Shown here: piece after piece, positions 5,797 through 7,725 of the stretch | Position numbering within the stretch: position 1 is the first letter of the stretch | How the letters are laid out: each line of letters opens with the position of its first letter | DNA from: Methylovulum sp. | GTDB lineage: Bacteria; Pseudomonadota; Gammaproteobacteria; Methylococcales; Methylomonadaceae | DNA length: 7,725 bases | NCBI GenBank assembly: GCA_028713595.1 | Contig: JAQTNZ010000105.1 | Coordinates: 1-7,725 of the forward strand | Direction: 5' to 3' | Program-made: the position numbers and the translations under genes | The notes under the pieces: generated by a model | What the model was told of the DNA's origin: nothing | The model's database searches: none | What the model saw: the letters and a program-made list of their open reading frames with translations, nothing else

Positions 5797-6010
5797 TCGG
5801 GTTCTCGCACCCGAAGGCGAGATACTTTCTTTTGCTCCGCCAAAAGAAAGTACCCAAAGAAAAGGCGGCCCGATTGCCGCTTCATCCTGTGCTTCTCGGT
5901 TTTGTCGGGGGTCGGTAAAAGGGGCTTCCTGCCCCTTTACCGACGCGCGGCATCCTTGCCGCGCCCCTTCGGGCTTATCCCGACAAAACCTGCGATGCTC
6001 GGCGCGGCAA
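5797..6010. repeat. Dispersed hairpin-rich repeat element between tpsB and tpsA
   Basis: This block of about 214 bp is a chain of inverted repeats. TCGGGT/ACCCGA lie at 5797-5802 and 5809-5814. A perfect 12-bp stem TACTTTCTTTTG/CAAAAGAAAGTA lies at 5823-5834 and 5841-5852. GGTTTTGTCGGG (5898-5909) pairs with CCCGACAAAACC (5979-5990). That outer stem encloses GTCGGTAAAAGGGGC/GCCCCTTTACCGAC (5911-5925 and 5931-5944, one bulged A) and GCGGCA/TGCCGC (5948-5953 and 5958-5963). The sequence resembles a non-coding repeat I recall in many copies in beta- and gammaproteobacteria; that is recognition from memory. A 111-codon ORF across it (5729-6064) overlaps the tpsA start and resembles nothing, so I treat it as spurious. 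Exact ends are uncertain because no flanking duplication is visible. Confidence 0.7.
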
Positions 6011-6024
6011 ACAGGAGAAAAACA

Positions 6025-6041
6025 ACGTTACTGCGTAACGT
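6025..6041 (+). promoter_or_regulatory. Short hairpin directly before the tpsA ribosome site
   Basis: ACGTTAC (6025-6031), loop TGC, GTAACGT (6035-6041) is a perfect 7-bp stem ending 2 bases before the GAGGG of the ribosome site. In the mRNA it could affect ribosome access or protect a processed 5' end. It may also mark a protein-binding dyad. Function is inference. Confidence 0.4.
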
Positions 6042-6043
6042 CA

Positions 6044-6048
6044 GAGGG
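6044..6048 (+). promoter_or_regulatory. Ribosome binding site of tpsA
   Basis: GAGGG lies 5 bases before the ATG at 6054 and 8 bases before a second in-frame ATG at 6057. The 6057 start has the better spacing. The choice changes the product by one residue. Confidence 0.6.
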
Positions 6049-6053
6049 CAATC

Positions 6054-7725
6054 ATGATGGTTAAGAAGCCAATTTTAACACCGACAATAAACTGCCATAA
6101 CCTAAGCCCCAAGCCCTTGGTTTTGGCCATCCGCGCCTTGATTGCCGCAGGCCTGATGGGGGCGGGGATACCTAAGGTCGTGTATGCCGAAGTGCCTGTG
6201 CCTTTAAACCCAGTCACCTTGTCAGGCACGCCTGTCGATATTGCCAGCCAAGGCCATGCGGCGGCGACGCTGTCGGGTAATGCGATGACTATCAATCAAA
6301 CGACGGACAAAGCCAGCATTGATTGGCAAAGCTTTAATATTGGCGTCGACAGCAGCGTCCGTTTTGACCAACCCACCTCGACTTCGGTAGCCTTAAACAA
6401 CATCCATCAGGCCGATGCCAGCCACATTATGGGGTCTTTGACCGCCAACGGCCAAGTTTACCTGGTCAACCAAAACGGCTTCGTGTTTGGCGCCCATTCG
6501 CAAGTCAATGTCAATTCTTTGGTCGCCACCACTTTAGGTGTTAGCGAAACCACATTTCAGAACGGCCTTACCAAGGCGTTTGACACCAATGGCAGCGCCG
6601 CCTTACAGGGCAACGGCGAAGTTTACCTTAAAGATAGCCAAGGCAATGTCATCCACGACCAAAATGGGCAAAAAATCAAGATCCAGATTTTTATCGAGCA
6701 AGGGGCGCAAATCAAAACCAACGCCTCAGGTGGTCGGGTCATTATCGCCGCTCCGGTCATCAACAATGCCGGAACGATAGAAACGCCGGACGGGCAAACC
6801 ATACTCGCGGCGGTCACCGATAAGGTCTATCTGCAAGAAGCGGGTAGCGATTCGGATATACGCGGCTTGCTGGTCGAAGTCGGTACGGGCGGTGAAGTCA
6901 ACAATATGGGTAAAGTGTTGGCTGAGCGTGGCAATGCCAGTCTGATGGGCTTTGCCGTCAACCAAGTAGGTACGGCTTCGGCGACCACCTCGGTCAGCCT
7001 GAACGGCTCGGTCAGGCTGCTTGCGCGTGAAGGCATCCAAGACCCGTCAGGTACGGGCGGCAAATTGTTGCCCAAGGCCACTATCAGGACAACCGCCCTT
7101 GATGATGGCTTGGGCACTAAAGCTACCGTGCATTTGGCCAGCGGCAGTGTCACCAGCGTTGACTTGGATAGCGACAAAACCCTCACGGCGATAGATGCAC
7201 AAGCCCAAAGCCGCTCACACATAGAAATCAGCGGTCATGATGTTTATTTGCATAAGCAATCCATGGTACAGGCAAAATCTGGCGATATTAACATTTCCGC
7301 TGTTGATGATCCGGCTGACAGCACGGTTAAAGGCGATGCGCGGATTTTCATGGAAGCAGGCAGCGTGGTTGACGCATCGGGGGTTAAAGATGTCAAGGTG
7401 GCGATGGAGCGTAATGTCGTTAAAGTCGAATTGCGCAAAAACGAGCTGCGCGACTCACCTTTGCAGCGCAGCGGCGTATTGTATGGGCAGACCGTTTCCG
7501 TTGACTTGCGTGATGCAACGCTGACTTATAACAGTGATGGCACACTCAGCACCGCAACTATTCCGATTGCCGACATTAAAGGCGCGGTTGACCGTATTGC
7601 CCGCAATATTGATGAACGCAGCACCTCCGGTGGTACGGTCAATTTGCAATCTAGCGGTGATGTCATCACCCAAACGGGTAGCACCATTGATTTTTCCGGT
7701 GGTTCGGTGGCTTATCAGGACGGCT
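6054..7725 (+). CDS. Two-partner secretion exoprotein, TpsA/filamentous haemagglutinin family, N-terminal part only
   Basis: The frame stays open from ATG 6054 to the window end (557 codons, no stop), so the C-terminus is missing. TpsA proteins are large secreted beta-helical surface or adhesin proteins exported by their TpsB. Residues 1-45 form a long signal region: a polar n-region of about 22 residues, a hydrophobic core near 22-39 and a probable cut after VYA (45|46). It does not match the extended signal peptide region seen in many autotransporters. The TPS domain (TIGR01901/PF05860) spans about 55-310, with INQTTDKASIDWQSFNIG (80-97), VRFDQP and the secretion motif region YLVNQNGFVFG (136-146). 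The usual NPNG reads NQNG (139-142). Downstream, repeats of the type GxIxxxxGxxxLxA (e.g. 240-253, 285-298) continue the right-handed beta-helix. The partner tpsB is directly upstream. Its surface function cannot be told from this part. Confidence 0.92.
   Translation, partial: MMVKKPILTPTINCHNLSPKPLVLAIRALIAAGLMGAGIPKVVYAEVPVPLNPVTLSGTPVDIASQGHAAATLSGNAMTINQTTDKASIDWQSFNIGVDSSVRFDQPTSTSVALNNIHQADASHIMGSLTANGQVYLVNQNGFVFGAHSQVNVNSLVATTLGVSETTFQNGLTKAFDTNGSAALQGNGEVYLKDSQGNVIHDQNGQKIKIQIFIEQGAQIKTNASGGRVIIAAPVINNAGTIETPDGQTILAAVTDKVYLQEAGSDSDIRGLLVEVGTGGEVNNMGKVLAERGNASLMGFAVNQVGTASATTSVSLNGSVRLLAREGIQDPSGTGGKLLPKATIRTTALDDGLGTKATVHLASGSVTSVDLDSDKTLTAIDAQAQSRSHIEISGHDVYLHKQSMVQAKSGDINISAVDDPADSTVKGDARIFMEAGSVVDASGVKDVKVAMERNVVKVELRKNELRDSPLQRSGVLYGQTVSVDLRDATLTYNSDGTLSTATIPIADIKGAVDRIARNIDERSTSGGTVNLQSSGDVITQTGSTIDFSGGSVAYQDG

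Noticed and set aside
5729..6064. 111-codon plus-strand ORF in the tpsB-tpsA gap
   Set aside because: It lies almost wholly over the hairpin-rich repeat, overlaps the tpsA start, has no ribosome site and its translation is low-complexity without any recognisable domain.
6995..7019. 8-bp inverted repeat CAGCCTGA/TCAGGCTG inside tpsA
   Set aside because: It lies within the coding sequence of a repetitive beta-helix protein; a short dyad of this size is expected by chance and has no T tract.

Overview
The window looks like chromosomal DNA of a gammaproteobacterium. The CGTTCCCACAC...GTGTGGGAATGC palindromes (1019-1122) and the hairpin-rich block containing TACTTTCTTTTG...CAAAAGAAAGTA (5797-6010) resemble dispersed repeats I associate with Methylococcales (methanotrophs) and their relatives. 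That placement is an inference from repeat style and protein flavour, not a database result.

Layout. On the minus strand at the left, a partial AI-2E/PerM-type membrane transporter runs off the window edge (1-836), and a complete GNAT acetyltransferase lies at 1244-1723. Between them sits a 219-bp transposase-less element (961-1179). It has perfect 20-bp terminal inverted repeats, a perfect 12-bp target duplication and a smaller inverted repeat inside. The rest is on the plus strand: a secreted protein resembling a PstS-type periplasmic binding protein (2078-3754), a TpsB/FhaC outer-membrane transporter (4088-5701), and the N-terminal part of a TpsA filamentous-haemagglutinin-like exoprotein (6054 to the window end). 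The last two form a two-partner secretion pair in the order tpsB-tpsA, separated by a 352-bp gap that holds a weak terminator-like hairpin and a dispersed repeat.

The most interesting signal is regulatory. Upstream of tpsB there is a complete sigma-54 layout: a full match to the -24/-12 consensus (TGGCATG-N4-TTGCA, 3979-3994), a full match to the IHF core consensus just upstream (3961-3973), and two 17-bp near-identical palindromic sites about 88 and 120 bp upstream of the predicted start, 32 bp apart, where an enhancer-binding activator would sit. A second -24/-12 element with the invariant GG and GC at correct spacing (1986-2001) precedes the binding-protein-like gene. I infer that the binding-protein-like gene and the two-partner secretion genes belong to one sigma-54-controlled cell-surface programme. 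The activator is not in the window and the signal it senses is unknown.

I see no tRNA, rRNA, CRISPR array or replication origin.
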